Shown: in pieces, positions 1-9,785 of the stretch
How the letters are laid out: each line of letters begins with the position of its first letter
How positions within the stretch are numbered: position 1 is the first letter of the stretch
Assembly (NCBI GenBank): GCA_029259845.1
Contig: JAJDEI010000207.1
Coordinates: forward strand, 1-64,000
Direction: 5' to 3'
Origin: Planctomycetaceae bacterium
Lineage (GTDB): Bacteria; Planctomycetota; Planctomycetia; Planctomycetales; Planctomycetaceae
Length of the DNA: 64,000 nt
The notes under the pieces: model-generated
What the model was told of the DNA's origin: nothing
Database searches by the model: none
Seen by the model: the letters and a program-made list of their open reading frames with translations, nothing else
Position numbers and translations under genes: made by a program

Positions 1-130
1 CCGAGTTGCCGATCGTCCCGACCGTTTCGAACCCCGGCTGCGAAAGCGGAGGCCAAAGCACTACGCCTACCTCCGCAAACCTCGGCGGGTCATCAAAAGC
101 GAAATGGCAAAAGGGATTACGATAATTTAA
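1..130 (+). pseudogene. IS4-family transposase, C-terminal fragment
   Basis: The reading frame that is open from the window edge to the stop at 128-130 encodes a basic tail containing RPDRFEPRLRKRRPKHYAYL and ending ITII. This arginine-rich RPxRxEPRxxKRRPK segment is the usual C-terminus of planctomycete IS4-type DDE transposases. A related tail is found at 33.9 kb on the other strand. Only the last ~42 residues are visible, so the transposase may be intact outside the window. Family assignment is by motif memory and fairly secure. Confidence 0.6.
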
Positions 131-1046
131 GTGCCATTCGTTGCATCGCCCGCCAGCAGTCTGGAGTTGTCCGTAGCCGCAGCGGTGAACTCCGCCGACC
201 GCGTTTCGGGAAATTGGTTTGTGTAGTCCAACAGATGACTCTGGGGCGAATTTCGGCGGCCTGCGAAGGGCTGCGTTCGTGACCAATGTCGAACCGTCCT
301 GGGTTGCGAATGCAAGCTGTTGAGACCACCGAGGTGTGGTTGGTCGAAAGCTGCGGCCGGGAAATCGACCGCTTCGCGCAAAGATCGCACAGAAGAACGC
401 CCTCTTGTCATCTGGTTCACGTCACGACGCTGCAAGTCCGAATGGGAGTCGCGATACACGGGAATTCCGTGGATCGACCTTCCCCTTGTGCGGACACCGT
501 TCAGCACACACGTTCGCCGAATCCGGCACACCATCAGAGTTTGGACCGAGTCTGAACCGTCGCTCGGCGGAAACTCGGCGCCGTTAAGGTAGGCGGCTTC
601 AATCTTCGCATCGAGCTTCTCCGAGAACCGGAATACCGTCGCATCGAAGGATAGGACACCTTCCGGGAATCACGGTCGATTCGCTGCATCGACAAAGGGA
701 TGCGGGCAGACGGCGATCCGTTTCGGCGCACACATCAAAATGCCGACGTCCCAGAGTTGAAGTTTCGGTGACAGAGCCTGTGAGTAACCTCGCACAACAT
801 GTCGGGTCGATTCAGCACGACTCAGGACGATTCATCGACCCAATTCAGGGCCTTGCAGAATCACGCAACGATCTTTGAAGGAACAGTTTACAGTGACCTG
901 CGGGCCATGCACTGTCGTGCAGCGGAAGGTTGGAAACCTACCCCGGGGAGCTGTTGATTGGCTTTTCGGGATCGCGAAAGTTTGCCTGCTTCTGCGGGTG
1001 GGCGGTATAATGACGCGGACAATTCCTTTTCCGGGACAGAAGACCG
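131..1046. other. Non-coding or degenerate stretch
   Basis: No convincing intact gene is seen between the IS4 tail and the protease gene. On the minus strand, about 560-690, one frame reads as plausible protein (it contains SFDATVFRFSEKLDAKIE) and then ends. It could be the 3' scrap of a decayed gene. The other frames here are arginine- and serine-rich and look like shadows. The last ~50 bases before 1047 presumably hold the promoter of the protease gene, but no convincing boxes can be named. Confidence 0.4.
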
Positions 1047-3341
1047 ATGCCACGGTTGTCTCACGGCTGCACAATCAGATTTGCCCGGCGACTGCTCGTC
1101 CTTGCGGCGGCTGCCGGGATCGGGACGTTTCAGCCGATGCCAGTGTTCGCTGACGATGCGCCTCCAGAGCGAGAGGTGCCGAGCGGAGAGCTGTCGGAGC
1201 AAGAGACGCCGCCGGCAACGCGGTACATCACACTGTCGGGCGCGATCGACCAGCAGACGCTCAACTGGGTGAGAGAAGCGGGGCTCAAGCTCCAGAACCA
1301 GGCGACTGAAGAAGACCGCCGCGCGGTGCTGGTGCTGGAGATCACCCCCGGCAACAGCCAGTTCCATGAAGTCTTCGGACTGGCCGACTTCCTCACGTCG
1401 GCGGCCCTGTCCCGGGTCCGCACGATCGCCTGGGTGCCGGAAACCGTCGTGGGAAACAATGCGCTGGTTGCGTTGGCCTGCAAAGAGATTGTGATGCACC
1501 CGGATGCCCAACTGGGCGACATCGGCCGCGGGAAACCGACCGATGAGGGCTATCAGTCGATCGTGCTGAACATGGTCGCCAAGCATTACAACGCCAAGGT
1601 CAACAAGGCGCTGGTGACGGCCATGATGGACCCGCAGACGGCGTTGCTTCAGCTCACCGTTGAGACGGCGGACGGGATGTCGGACAAGCGGCTGGTCACC
1701 GAAGCGGAGGCGGCCCGGTTGCGCGACTCGGGCGTTGTGATCAAGGATTCCCGCACCCTCAAAGAGCCGGGACAGCCGGGCCTGTTCTCCGGGACACAGG
1801 CCCGCAACAACGACTTTCTGGTCATGCAGACGGTCGACAACCGGCATGATCTGGCGACCGCCTACCGGCTCCCTCTGGAGGCGTTGCGGGAACAGTCGCA
1901 GCCGGGTGTCGCGAACCGTGTGAGCCTGATCGAGGTCGCCGGAACGATCGACCCGCTGCTGGAATCGTTTCTGGAACGTCAGATCGACCGGGCCGTTGCG
2001 AACGGTTCTGAATTGATCATCTTTGAAATCACCTCACCCGGCGGGCTGCTCTGGCAGTCCCGCGACTTGGCGTTCGCGATTGCCGACCTGGAGGACGAAG
2101 GGATTCGCACGGTCGCTTATGTGCCGGATCACGCCCTGAGCGGTGCAGCGATTATCGCCCTGGGCTGTGACGAGATTTACCTCACTCCAAACGGGACGAT
2201 CGGCGACGCCGGGCCGATCGAGATGCGGGAGGGAGGACAATTCGAAAAAGTCCCTGAGAAGATACTCAGTTGGCTCCGTGAAATCATGCGGAAGCTTGGC
2301 GAGCGAAAAGGGCGTCCGCCGGCGCTGCTGATGGCGATGGCGGACAAGGATCTTCAGGTCTATGAAGTCCGCAACAAGCAGACCGGCGACGTAACCTACA
2401 TGAGCGAGGAGGAGATTCACAAAGCGGGCGGCGAGTGGGAGCAGGGGCGGCTGGTCCCGGAGTCGGCCAAAGACTTGCTGCTGACCCTCAACGGCCGGCG
2501 GGCCCATGAACTGCAACTTGCGGAACGCCCCATTGAGGGCAACGACGAAGATGAACGCTTTCAAGCCTTGAAAGAACGGCTGGGAATTCCCGAGGACGTG
2601 CAGCCGAACAAAATCGGGCGTACCTGGCTGGACGACACGGTGTTCCTTCTCAACACCGGCGTGGTCACCGGGTTGCTGTTTTTCGTGGCGATCATCTGCC
2701 TGTATCTCGAAATGCACTTCATGAGCGGGATTCTGGGGATCATCTCGGCGACCTGTTTCGGGCTGTTTTTCTGGAGCAAGTTCCTCGGCGGAACGGCCGG
2801 ATGGCTCGAAGTGCTGCTGTTCCTGCTGGGGGTCGCCTGCCTGGCGATGGAGGTGTTTGTGATCCCCGGATTCGGCGTGTTCGGCGTCTCCGGGGCGCTG
2901 TTGCTGTTTGCTTCGCTGGTGATGGCCAGCCAGACATTTGGCAACGGGATCCTGCGTCCGAACCACGATCTCACTGATGCCACGTGGACAATGGTGACGC
3001 TCAGCACGTCGATTATCGCTGTGATTGTGATGGCGGTGGCGTTGTCCAAGTTCCTGCCGCGGATTCCGTTCTTGAACCGGATGATTTTGACTCCCCCGGG
3101 CATGGAGACGGTGCAGTCTCCCAGTGATGTCCGACTTCGTCCGGAGCTGGCGGACACCGGTTCCCTGGCGTCCCTGGTCGGCGAGCGGGGAGAGACGCTG
3201 ACGGTACTGCGCCCGGCGGGGAAGGCCCGCGTGGCCGGCCGCCTGCTGGACGTTGTCAGCGACGGGCCGTTTGTCCCGCAGGGACGGGCGATCGAGGTGG
3301 TGCTGATCACCGGCAACCGGATCGTCGTCCGAGAGGCGTAG
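1047..3341 (+). CDS. NfeD/ClpP-class membrane-bound serine protease
   Basis: 764 residues. A basic N-terminus and hydrophobic stretch (about 12-35) form a signal peptide, so the protease part lies outside the cytoplasm. Two ClpP-like crotonase-fold domains follow, about 48-270 and 285-430. The second carries DHALSGAAIIALGCDE with the candidate nucleophile Ser365. The aligned place in the first is VVGNNALVALACKE, with no serine there, so the first copy is probably non-catalytic. About residues 530-650 hold a cluster of membrane segments, and an OB-like NfeD C-terminal domain runs about 690-764. NfeD proteins are linked to membrane quality control, often beside stomatin/SPFH genes; none is next to this one. 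The start is the first ATG that gives the signal peptide. The family call is strong; its substrate is unknown. Confidence 0.85.
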   Translation: MPRLSHGCTIRFARRLLVLAAAAGIGTFQPMPVFADDAPPEREVPSGELSEQETPPATRYITLSGAIDQQTLNWVREAGLKLQNQATEEDRRAVLVLEITPGNSQFHEVFGLADFLTSAALSRVRTIAWVPETVVGNNALVALACKEIVMHPDAQLGDIGRGKPTDEGYQSIVLNMVAKHYNAKVNKALVTAMMDPQTALLQLTVETADGMSDKRLVTEAEAARLRDSGVVIKDSRTLKEPGQPGLFSGTQARNNDFLVMQTVDNRHDLATAYRLPLEALREQSQPGVANRVSLIEVAGTIDPLLESFLERQIDRAVANGSELIIFEITSPGGLLWQSRDLAFAIADLEDEGIRTVAYVPDHALSGAAIIALGCDEIYLTPNGTIGDAGPIEMREGGQFEKVPEKILSWLREIMRKLGERKGRPPALLMAMADKDLQVYEVRNKQTGDVTYMSEEEIHKAGGEWEQGRLVPESAKDLLLTLNGRRAHELQLAERPIEGNDEDERFQALKERLGIPEDVQPNKIGRTWLDDTVFLLNTGVVTGLLFFVAIICLYLEMHFMSGILGIISATCFGLFFWSKFLGGTAGWLEVLLFLLGVACLAMEVFVIPGFGVFGVSGALLLFASLVMASQTFGNGILRPNHDLTDATWTMVTLSTSIIAVIVMAVALSKFLPRIPFLNRMILTPPGMETVQSPSDVRLRPELADTGSLASLVGERGETLTVLRPAGKARVAGRLLDVVSDGPFVPQGRAIEVVLITGNRIVVREA

Positions 3342-3469
3342 GTGCGGGGCGATGGAGTGCCAGGGCGATGGGGTCCGCGGGGCTTCGCGGATATTCCCCC
3401 GCTCGCCGGTGTCGTCCCCTTCGCCGTCGCTCCATCACCCCATCACGCTTGTTCAACGGACGAGGCGCA

Positions 3470-4534
3470 TCAGCGGGCAATGCCGCGGGTCGACGTCTGG
3501 ATGCGGGTCAGGTACATGTCCGTCGCCATGTAAAGGGCCGATCCGTCCGGTCCGCCGAAGGTGCAGTTGGCGGTTCGCTCACCGGTGCTGATGCGGCCCA
3601 GCAGCCGTCCGGTCGGATCGAACACATACACGCCGCCCGGCCCGGTGGCGAAAATGTGCCCATCCTGCGCGACCGCCATGCCGTCCGGGAGTCCGGGCAA
3701 TTCGCCCACCTTGTCGGTCGCATCGTACAACTGCCGCCCCTCGCCAAGCGTGCCGTCACGCTTGACTGGAAACGCCATCCAGATGGCTGCCGCCGGGTCG
3801 GATTGGGCGACGTACAGTGTCTTCTCGTCAGGGGAGAAGCCGATGCCGTTGGGGCGAGTCATCTCGTCGGTGAGCAGGGTGAGTTCCCCCTCGGCCGAGA
3901 GCCGGTACACGCCGCAGAAATCGAGATCCCGCAGCGGGTCGTCCCAGCGGTTCGGAAGACCGTAAGGAGGATCGGTGAAGTACAAATCGCCATTCGATTT
4001 GAAGACTGCGTCGTTTGGGCTGTTGAGCCGCTGGCCTCGGTAGTTGTCGACCAGCGTGCGTTTGCCGCCTCCTTTGGTGAGGACGGAGATGCGACGGTCC
4101 CCATGTTCGCAGGAGACGAGCCGGCCTTGAGGATCGAGCAGCAGCCCGTTGCAGCCCGGTTCGGCCCCGTAGTCGGCGACGCCCGTGTAACCGGACGGTT
4201 TGAGGAACAGGCTCGCCCCCACGCCTTCGACCCACTTGTAGACGGAATTGCGGGGGATGTCCGAGAACAGCAGGTGACCCGGCTCGTCCCCCTTCGCCGG
4301 AACCCAGACTGGCCCCTCCGTCCAGTCGAAGCCGGCGGCAATGACTTCCAACCTGGCTCCAGAAGGGATCAGTTGGTCGAAGTCCGCCTCATGGCGGATG
4401 ACTTCGCCCAGCACGGGGAAGTTGAGCGTGTCCTGGGAACGGGCAACCCCGGCCCATCCTCCGGCGACAAACGCTCCAAACAGGAGAGCACGGACGATCA
4501 GTGGCAACGGGGACGTCTTCGCGTGGCGGATCAT
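3470..4534 (-). CDS. SMP-30/gluconolactonase-family protein, secreted
   Basis: 354 residues from the ATG at 4534, which has GGAGAG upstream; an in-frame extension to 4876 is shadow sequence from the repeat of the neighbouring gene. A signal peptide is visible (about 10-33, ending GVARSQ). The body is a six-bladed propeller of the SMP-30/LRE type: FDWTEGPVWVP, GCNGLLLD, LNSPNDAVF, YFTDPPYG and RPNGIGFSPDE are the usual blade and metal-site motifs (Glu, Asn and Asp ligands). These enzymes open sugar lactones. The gene follows the TIM-barrel isomerase by 89 bp on the same strand, so the pair probably forms a sugar-catabolic operon. The exact lactone cannot be told. Confidence 0.85.
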   Translation of the reverse strand: MIRHAKTSPLPLIVRALLFGAFVAGGWAGVARSQDTLNFPVLGEVIRHEADFDQLIPSGARLEVIAAGFDWTEGPVWVPAKGDEPGHLLFSDIPRNSVYKWVEGVGASLFLKPSGYTGVADYGAEPGCNGLLLDPQGRLVSCEHGDRRISVLTKGGGKRTLVDNYRGQRLNSPNDAVFKSNGDLYFTDPPYGLPNRWDDPLRDLDFCGVYRLSAEGELTLLTDEMTRPNGIGFSPDEKTLYVAQSDPAAAIWMAFPVKRDGTLGEGRQLYDATDKVGELPGLPDGMAVAQDGHIFATGPGGVYVFDPTGRLLGRISTGERTANCTFGGPDGSALYMATDMYLTRIQTSTRGIAR

Positions 4535-4623
4535 GGGAGCATCTCTCCGACGGGAATTGTGCAGGCAGGGCTCGTGCAGTTGGGAATCATCGTCCCCTTC
4601 AGAAAACGATCGCTCCTTCGACG

Positions 4624-5580
4624 TCATGACTCCGTTGCAATGTTGTTGGATGCCATTTCGTTGGGTGCCGCCTCGTCGGGCAGTGACACGTCGGGCAGTG
4701 ACACGTCGGGCAGTGACACGTCGGACAGTGACACGTCGGGCAGTGACACGTCGGGCAGTGACACGTCGGACAGCGGCACGTCGGACAGCGACACGTCGCC
4801 GAACAGGGACGCGAACCGTTCCGAGCTTTGATACAGCAATTCGAGATGATCGGTCTTCCACAATTCGTTCGACCAAATCTCCATCTCATACGGTCCAACA
4901 TACCCGCATCGATGCAGCGTCGAAAGGATGTCTGCAAGCGGGATCACCCCGTCTCCCGGCAGGAATCGGTCGTTGTCGCAGCGCGGCGTGCGCCAGTCGC
5001 TGACCTGCACGGACGCGATCAGCGGAATCAAATCCGGCAGCCGCTCGATGAGTTGCGGCTCCTGCCATAAATGGTACGTGCCAAACGCCATCCGCAAGAA
5101 CGGGTGATCGAAATGGCGGAGGATCTCCAGCGTCGGGTCCAGAGAATTGAGAAACGTCCATTCCTCGCGGAACAGGGGATGCATCGGCTGCAGTGCGAGG
5201 GTCACGCCTTGCTCACTCGCCAAGTCAAGAATCTCGGCGATTCCGTCCATTAACAGGCGACGGCAATGGGACCGAATGTGTCCATGCTGGGCTCCGCTGA
5301 TGATCGTCAGCGACTCGGCTCCCAAAGCGGCAGCCGTGAGGACTGCACTGCGGGCGTCTTCGACCGCTTCCTCGAAACTGTGGCCGTTGGCACCGGTGAA
5401 ACCGCCCGCCCACCCGAGGCTTGACACGTTGATCCCGACATCCTGCACGAGATCAATGCACCGCTCCTCGCCAAAATCGCACAGCTTGGGCCGCCAAATC
5501 GCAATGCGATTGATGCCCGCCGCCTGATAGTGGACCACGTCTTCCACAAACGACCAGCGACACGTCGTCATCTGGCTCAT
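4624..5580 (-). CDS. Sugar phosphate isomerase/epimerase-like TIM-barrel protein with C-terminal pentapeptide repeats
   Basis: 318 residues from the ATG at 5580. A frame extension to a TTG at 5706 exists but looks like shadow sequence. The AP-endonuclease-2/xylose-isomerase-like barrel is seen from RWSFVEDVVHYQAAGINRI through LTIISGAQHGH, FGTYHLWQEP (a metal-ligand strand) and YVGPYEMEIWSNE near residue 260. This family isomerises or epimerises small sugars with a divalent metal. After the barrel, the protein ends in about nine repeats of SLSDV/SLPDV encoded by a 15-bp tandem array, then about 16 more residues. The repeat tail is not part of the family fold. The gene probably starts a two-gene operon with the downstream lactonase. 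No clear ribosome binding site precedes 5580, so the start is uncertain. Confidence 0.8.
   Translation of the reverse strand: MSQMTTCRWSFVEDVVHYQAAGINRIAIWRPKLCDFGEERCIDLVQDVGINVSSLGWAGGFTGANGHSFEEAVEDARSAVLTAAALGAESLTIISGAQHGHIRSHCRRLLMDGIAEILDLASEQGVTLALQPMHPLFREEWTFLNSLDPTLEILRHFDHPFLRMAFGTYHLWQEPQLIERLPDLIPLIASVQVSDWRTPRCDNDRFLPGDGVIPLADILSTLHRCGYVGPYEMEIWSNELWKTDHLELLYQSSERFASLFGDVSLSDVPLSDVSLPDVSLPDVSLSDVSLPDVSLPDVSLPDEAAPNEMASNNIATES
4681..4800. repeat. 15-bp tandem repeat, eight units, inside a coding region
   Basis: Eight units of CAGTGACACGTCGGG with few changes lie back to back in phase with the isomerase frame. On the minus strand each unit encodes S-[LV]-[SP]-D-V type pentapeptides. 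The unit length is a multiple of three, so gain or loss of units would change only the length of the tail. Confidence 0.95.
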
Positions 5581-5910
5581 CGCGAACTGTGACTGCAGTG
5601 TCGGCGGGATGTGGGTTTGGGGATGAGGCTGGGGAGCCTTGCGAATCTTCAATAACGAAGCATGAGCCGCCGTTGCGGCGGATCGCGACTGACTGACCAC
5701 GGGCAACCTTTTCAGGAGGAATAAAGTCTGAGATGCGATGAACGGACGGTCATGGCTGACGATCGAACGAACGAAAGCCGCATGTGTTCCTGACCCACAC
5801 GAGATGACCCGGTTTGGCGAAAGGCCCGAAGAATGGATGATCGAAACGGCCCGCCCCGCTCTCCCGGAATTCCCAGCACGGGAGAGAAAGACGCCGCCGC
5901 CTGCGCCTGG
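5581..5910. other. Spacer, no gene seen
   Basis: This 330-bp stretch lies between the stop of the DUF3500 gene (5911) and the chosen start of the isomerase (5580). The isomerase promoter should be here. An in-frame upstream TTG at 5706 could shorten the spacer if used. No RNA gene or strong hairpin is apparent. Confidence 0.4.
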
Positions 5911-7002
5911 CTAGCCCTCAGCGTTCAGCTTGATGGACGGATCGGAAGCAACGTTGACCCAGACATGCACGTGCGGGGCACCGCGAAAATGCCAGACGAA
6001 CGACGGGCCTTCCAGCCGCCAGTTGTCCCAAACGCCGTCCTCGCCGATATCGTCGGACTGGAAGAACGCCAAGTGACAACCGTCGAGCCCGCCCTGGGCG
6101 TCCAGGCACTTCGCGGCTTCATCGCGATCAGAGACGCGGTACGGTTCCAGCAGTGTCTTGAGGACGTCCTGCGCAAACTGTTTCTGGTCGGTCGACAACT
6201 CCGAAACCGGGATGCCGAAGAAGCTCCCGTTTTCTCCTTCAAATGCCACTTCGCTTTCGTGCGGGGCCTCTTTGACGAGCGCACGCTCTCGCTGCCGCCC
6301 GTCGAGCATGGTGTACAGCTTGTTGGCCTTGGCCGCCTGCGGCCAGAAAACGTTGCCGGGATGGTCCGGCTTTTCGTTGAACCCCTGTGCGGCATGACCG
6401 TAAAAGATAGGCCCTCCGAAGGCGACGTTCTCAGCACTGTCGCCATCGCAACGAACTGTCAGATGGCGGCCTGTCATCACGAACTCAAACTGGTCCGTCC
6501 CCGGCTGCCCGAAGATAGCGATCGTCTGCCGCTTGCCGTATCCGCCGGCGTCGTCCCGTAGCTGCTTACGGATGCGGTCATGCCATTCCGGGTTGTACAG
6601 CTTAAAGAAGATCGCCTCGATCAGCTCCTGTTGGTTGTTGCTGAAGAACGGACCGCCGACGTTCAACGTCTTGCCGTCGGTGATGTTCCAGTTGTTCTGC
6701 ACGCGCGTTCGCAGCAAGCCCCGCTCGTCGGTGTAGTCCCAAGCGAAGCAGATCTTTTCTCTCTGCTGCGGCGTCAACGACTGATACAGCGTTTCCACGA
6801 GCTTTTCAGGCTGCGCCCCGTCCGCCTGTTTTCCGGCTGCCTGCTGATCGGCCCGAGCCGGTTTCGCGAAAGTGCCCGCGGACGCCGCCGCGGCAACCGT
6901 TCCGCTCACCTTCACGAAGTGCCGGCGCGTCATCGCATGCCCGGCCGTCAGTTCGCTTCCATGGGACACGTCGCAATCAGGACAATGCGGAATCGGACGC
7001 AT
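5911..7002 (-). CDS. DUF3500 domain-containing protein with Tat-type leader
   Basis: 363 residues. The start at 7002 has GGAG at a good distance. The N-terminus contains MTRRHFVKVSGTVAAAASAG (residues 24-43), a twin-arginine leader, here preceded by a cysteine-containing stretch (HCPDCD). The mature part, from about 55 to the end, looks like DUF3500: KICFAWDYTDERG, PFFSNNQQELIEAIF near the middle, and a C-terminal LEGPSFVWHFRGAPHVHVWV block with closely spaced histidines. The family has no settled function; similar proteins sit among secreted catabolic genes. The histidine cluster suggests a metal site, which is inference. The gene stands alone, in the same direction as its neighbours. Confidence 0.8.
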   Translation of the reverse strand: MRPIPHCPDCDVSHGSELTAGHAMTRRHFVKVSGTVAAAASAGTFAKPARADQQAAGKQADGAQPEKLVETLYQSLTPQQREKICFAWDYTDERGLLRTRVQNNWNITDGKTLNVGGPFFSNNQQELIEAIFFKLYNPEWHDRIRKQLRDDAGGYGKRQTIAIFGQPGTDQFEFVMTGRHLTVRCDGDSAENVAFGGPIFYGHAAQGFNEKPDHPGNVFWPQAAKANKLYTMLDGRQRERALVKEAPHESEVAFEGENGSFFGIPVSELSTDQKQFAQDVLKTLLEPYRVSDRDEAAKCLDAQGGLDGCHLAFFQSDDIGEDGVWDNWRLEGPSFVWHFRGAPHVHVWVNVASDPSIKLNAEG

Positions 7003-7195
7003 GGCATGCTCCAGAGTGGGGAACGGAAAGGATCAGTTCGATGGCGGCCCGCCTCCGGTAGTATGCGCCGGGCGAGACCAAAATGGCAATTGCAAACGGC
7101 ATACTTTCCGAGGTCAGGCCGAACGTTTTGTTTCTCGTCCCGACGAGGTTGACAATCATCGCCGCGGGCCGCCCGCTCTCGCGAAACCATTGGCG

Positions 7196-8410
7196 TCACG
7201 GTGAGCTTCTGTCGGCCGCCAATGCTCGGAACAAACAATCCGCCAACTCATTCACCACCGTGAGTGAATGGGCCGCGCTCAGGGATACTCGCAACCGTGA
7301 CGTGCCTTCCGGTACCGTGGGTGGACGAATGGCCGGCACGAAAAACCCCTGTTCGGCAAGATGCTCCGACATGCGCACAGCCGCGCCGGCGTCGCCGACA
7401 ATGATGGGAAGAATCGGCGTCACCGCTCCGGTCGGAATCGGCAGCCCGCATTCCGACAGCACATCGCGAAGACGCTGCGACAGCGCGCCAACGTGCCGTC
7501 TGCGATCGGGATCCTCTTGAATGACGTCGATCGCCGCACACGCGGCAGCGCACATCGCAGGCGGCAGCGCGGTCGAGAAAACCTGCATCCGCGCCCGGTT
7601 CCACAGAAAGTCGATCAACTCGGCCGAGCCGGTAACGAATCCGCCGAGGGCCCCCACCGCCTTGCTCAATGTTCCGATGCGAATCAGGTTGGGAGAGTCG
7701 GCCTCCATCAACTCGCACGCTCCTCGGCCCTGCTCGCCCAGCACGCCCGTTCCGTGGGCCTCATCGACGAGCAACATCGCATCGAACTGCTCTGCCAAAC
7801 GAGACAGTTCAGCGAGCGGGGCGACATCGCCGTCCATACTGAAGACCCCGTCGGTGACGATCAGCCGCCGCCGCGCATCGGGATGCCGCCGCAACGCCTC
7901 CTCCAGGAATCCGACATCGCCATGCGGATAGACACACACCTCCGCTCGCGACAACCGGCAGCCATCGATCAAGCTGGCGTGATTGAGCGCATCGGAAAAA
8001 ACCACATCGCCGCGACCGGCCAATGCGGAGACGGTCCCCACGTTAGCCGCATAGCCGGTGGGAAACAGCAGCGCCGCTTCGGTGCCCTCGAAATGGGCCA
8101 ATCGCTGCTCCAGCCGTTCGTGCCAGACGGTCCGTCCGGAGACGAGTGCGCTGGCCCCCGCCCCGACGCCGAGATCATCGATCACCCGCCGCGCCGCCAC
8201 GCGCAACCGCGCGTCTCCAGCAAGGCCGAGGTAATCGTTGGACGCGAAGTTGGCCAACCGTTGTCCATCAACCTCGCATGCCCCGTCCGGAAGCGGACTA
8301 ACCGTCCGACGGCGGCGGCGGAGGAGCCCGACCCGCTCCAGGCCGGCCAGTTCGTCGCCGAGCCAGTGGGTCACAGCGTCGGCCTTGGTGATTGGGTGAT
8401 TGTTGTTCAT
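7196..8410 (-). CDS. bioF: 8-amino-7-oxononanoate synthase (biotin synthesis)
   Basis: 404 residues, the usual length for this alpha-oxoamine synthase. It joins pimeloyl thioester and alanine with loss of CO2 in the PLP-dependent step of biotin synthesis. Visible motifs: NFASNDYLGLAG (54-65), SGRTVWHERLE, DEAHGTGVLG with His219, and TLSKAVGALGG with the PLP lysine Lys250. The related enzymes KBL and CqsA share the fold; the ASNDYLG start and R-rich N-terminus fit BioF best. No other bio gene lies in the window, so the pathway is scattered or the enzyme serves another acyl transfer. Confidence 0.85.
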   Translation of the reverse strand: MNNNHPITKADAVTHWLGDELAGLERVGLLRRRRRTVSPLPDGACEVDGQRLANFASNDYLGLAGDARLRVAARRVIDDLGVGAGASALVSGRTVWHERLEQRLAHFEGTEAALLFPTGYAANVGTVSALAGRGDVVFSDALNHASLIDGCRLSRAEVCVYPHGDVGFLEEALRRHPDARRRLIVTDGVFSMDGDVAPLAELSRLAEQFDAMLLVDEAHGTGVLGEQGRGACELMEADSPNLIRIGTLSKAVGALGGFVTGSAELIDFLWNRARMQVFSTALPPAMCAAACAAIDVIQEDPDRRRHVGALSQRLRDVLSECGLPIPTGAVTPILPIIVGDAGAAVRMSEHLAEQGFFVPAIRPPTVPEGTSRLRVSLSAAHSLTVVNELADCLFRALAADRSSP

Positions 8411-8415
8411 CGGGG

Positions 8416-8560
8416 GATGGGTGGCCGGGACGATGTTCGACTGTCGAGTTTCCGTTCAAGCAACGAGACTGGGGCGACGACATCTCCCAGAAACCCGCCA
8501 CGGCCCCAGAGTTCGGCGCGGTTCCAACATCCGCCGGTTCCAGATCGCCCCAGCCACCCG
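8416..8560. repeat. Degenerate copy of the GTGGCTGGGGCG nested-palindrome repeat
   Basis: The stretch starts with GGGTGGCCGGGACGATG, contains CTGGGGCGA and GGCCCCAGAGTTC, and ends AGATCGCCCCAGCCACCC. The order and spacing match the copy at 33.5 kb, including the shared CCCCAGAGTTC and CAGATCGCCCCAGCCACCC strings. It fills the gap between bioF and the M24 peptidase gene. Confidence 0.6.
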
Positions 8561-8618
8561 TCGGCCAATTCCTCGGCGAGCCAGCTCGTCGAATGGGTCG
8601 GTTCAGACAATCGTGTTG

Positions 8619-9785
8619 TCACGTCAGGGAGATCACATGGTTGCTGAGGCGCTCGTAACCGTCGTCGGTGATCAGATAGTTGTGCTCAATCCGCATGCCG
8701 CCGACACCTTCGACATACGCCCCCGGCTCTAGCGTGACGACGTCTCCCGCCAACAGGACGTCATTGCTTTCCGGGACAAGAATCGGTGGCTCCGGATGGG
8801 CCAATCCGATGCCGTGCCCCGCATGATGGGTGAATCCGACCGTCTTCCCCTCGTCCGGATAAGCCCCCACTGCCGCCGCATGCACGTCCCGGCAGGCGGC
8901 TCCGGCCTTCAACACGACTTCTGCAGCCGCCATGCCCGCCTGGCAATACCCGAACAATTCCCGGGCCCGCTCGCTCGGCATTCCCACGGCAAGCGTATTG
9001 GTGAAGTCGCTTCGATATCCGTCCAGGACGACCGAGTAATCAAGAATGAACAGGTCCCCCTCTTGTAACGTGTAGTCCGTCGGCAGTCCGCCCGGCTTGA
9101 TGTTGTTGCCGTTGCTCGCCCGAAAATCGCCGTAGACCAGGCCCGGCCGACCGGCTGCTTCCAGCGCGGCCCGTTGCACCTCCCAGTAGATCTCAAACTC
9201 AGTGACCCCCGCTCGCACAACCTCCCGCAGCCGGGCCTGTCCCGCGTCTCCGGCGCGCATACACGTCTTCAGCAGTTCGACTTCGTCCGGTTCCTTCTGA
9301 CGTCGCAGACCGCGAAGCACGTCTCCCAAATCGGTCTGCGCGACTTCGCCGTGCCCGTTCCCCGATGATGTCGCCGCCGGCAGCTCGGCGGCTGCCGCCA
9401 GCGGCAGCCATTCCGCTTCGACGAGACCGGTTCGCCCCTGCAACTCCCCCGCGACTTGCTTCAACGCCTCAAACAGTGCGTGATCTCGGTTGCTGACCGA
9501 GTGCCGATGATCGTACCACGGCGTGATGATGTTCCGGTCAACGTACGGTTCATGGACCGCCGACCGGACCGTGAAGTTGTCGGCCATCAGCGTCGCGCGG
9601 CCCTCCCGTTCGAGCAGCAGCAAGCCTCGCTCTCCACCGGAGAAACTGAGCGGTTGCACCCAAAAGTTGGCCAGATACTGCACGTGCCGCGGATCGGCGA
9701 TCAGCAACCACTCGACCCCATCGGGTACCGCGTCCCACAACCGCTCCCGCCGCGCACGGCACCCCGCCTCGGTCAAACCTGTCAT
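8619..9785 (-). CDS. M24-family metallopeptidase (Xaa-Pro aminopeptidase-like)
   Basis: 388 residues; the start has GAGGA nearby. A creatinase-type N-terminal domain (about 1-150) precedes the pita-bread domain. The five metal ligands are all visible in order: Asp in ILDYSV, Asp in SDFTNT, His in THHAGHGIG, Glu in TLEPGAY and Glu in RIEHNYLI. The family removes the first residue ahead of proline or acts on related peptides; no signal peptide is seen, so it is probably cytoplasmic. It is transcribed towards bioF with a repeat between them. Confidence 0.9.
   Translation of the reverse strand: MTGLTEAGCRARRERLWDAVPDGVEWLLIADPRHVQYLANFWVQPLSFSGGERGLLLLEREGRATLMADNFTVRSAVHEPYVDRNIITPWYDHRHSVSNRDHALFEALKQVAGELQGRTGLVEAEWLPLAAAAELPAATSSGNGHGEVAQTDLGDVLRGLRRQKEPDEVELLKTCMRAGDAGQARLREVVRAGVTEFEIYWEVQRAALEAAGRPGLVYGDFRASNGNNIKPGGLPTDYTLQEGDLFILDYSVVLDGYRSDFTNTLAVGMPSERARELFGYCQAGMAAAEVVLKAGAACRDVHAAAVGAYPDEGKTVGFTHHAGHGIGLAHPEPPILVPESNDVLLAGDVVTLEPGAYVEGVGGMRIEHNYLITDDGYERLSNHVISLT

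Noticed and set aside
127-534. Open frame of 135 codons on the minus strand near the window start
   Set aside because: Arginine- and serine-rich composition, no ribosome site, no recognisable motif; it overlaps other equally poor frames.
4681-4800. CRISPR-like array
   Set aside because: Units of 15 bp lie back to back with no spacers, and they encode part of a protein.
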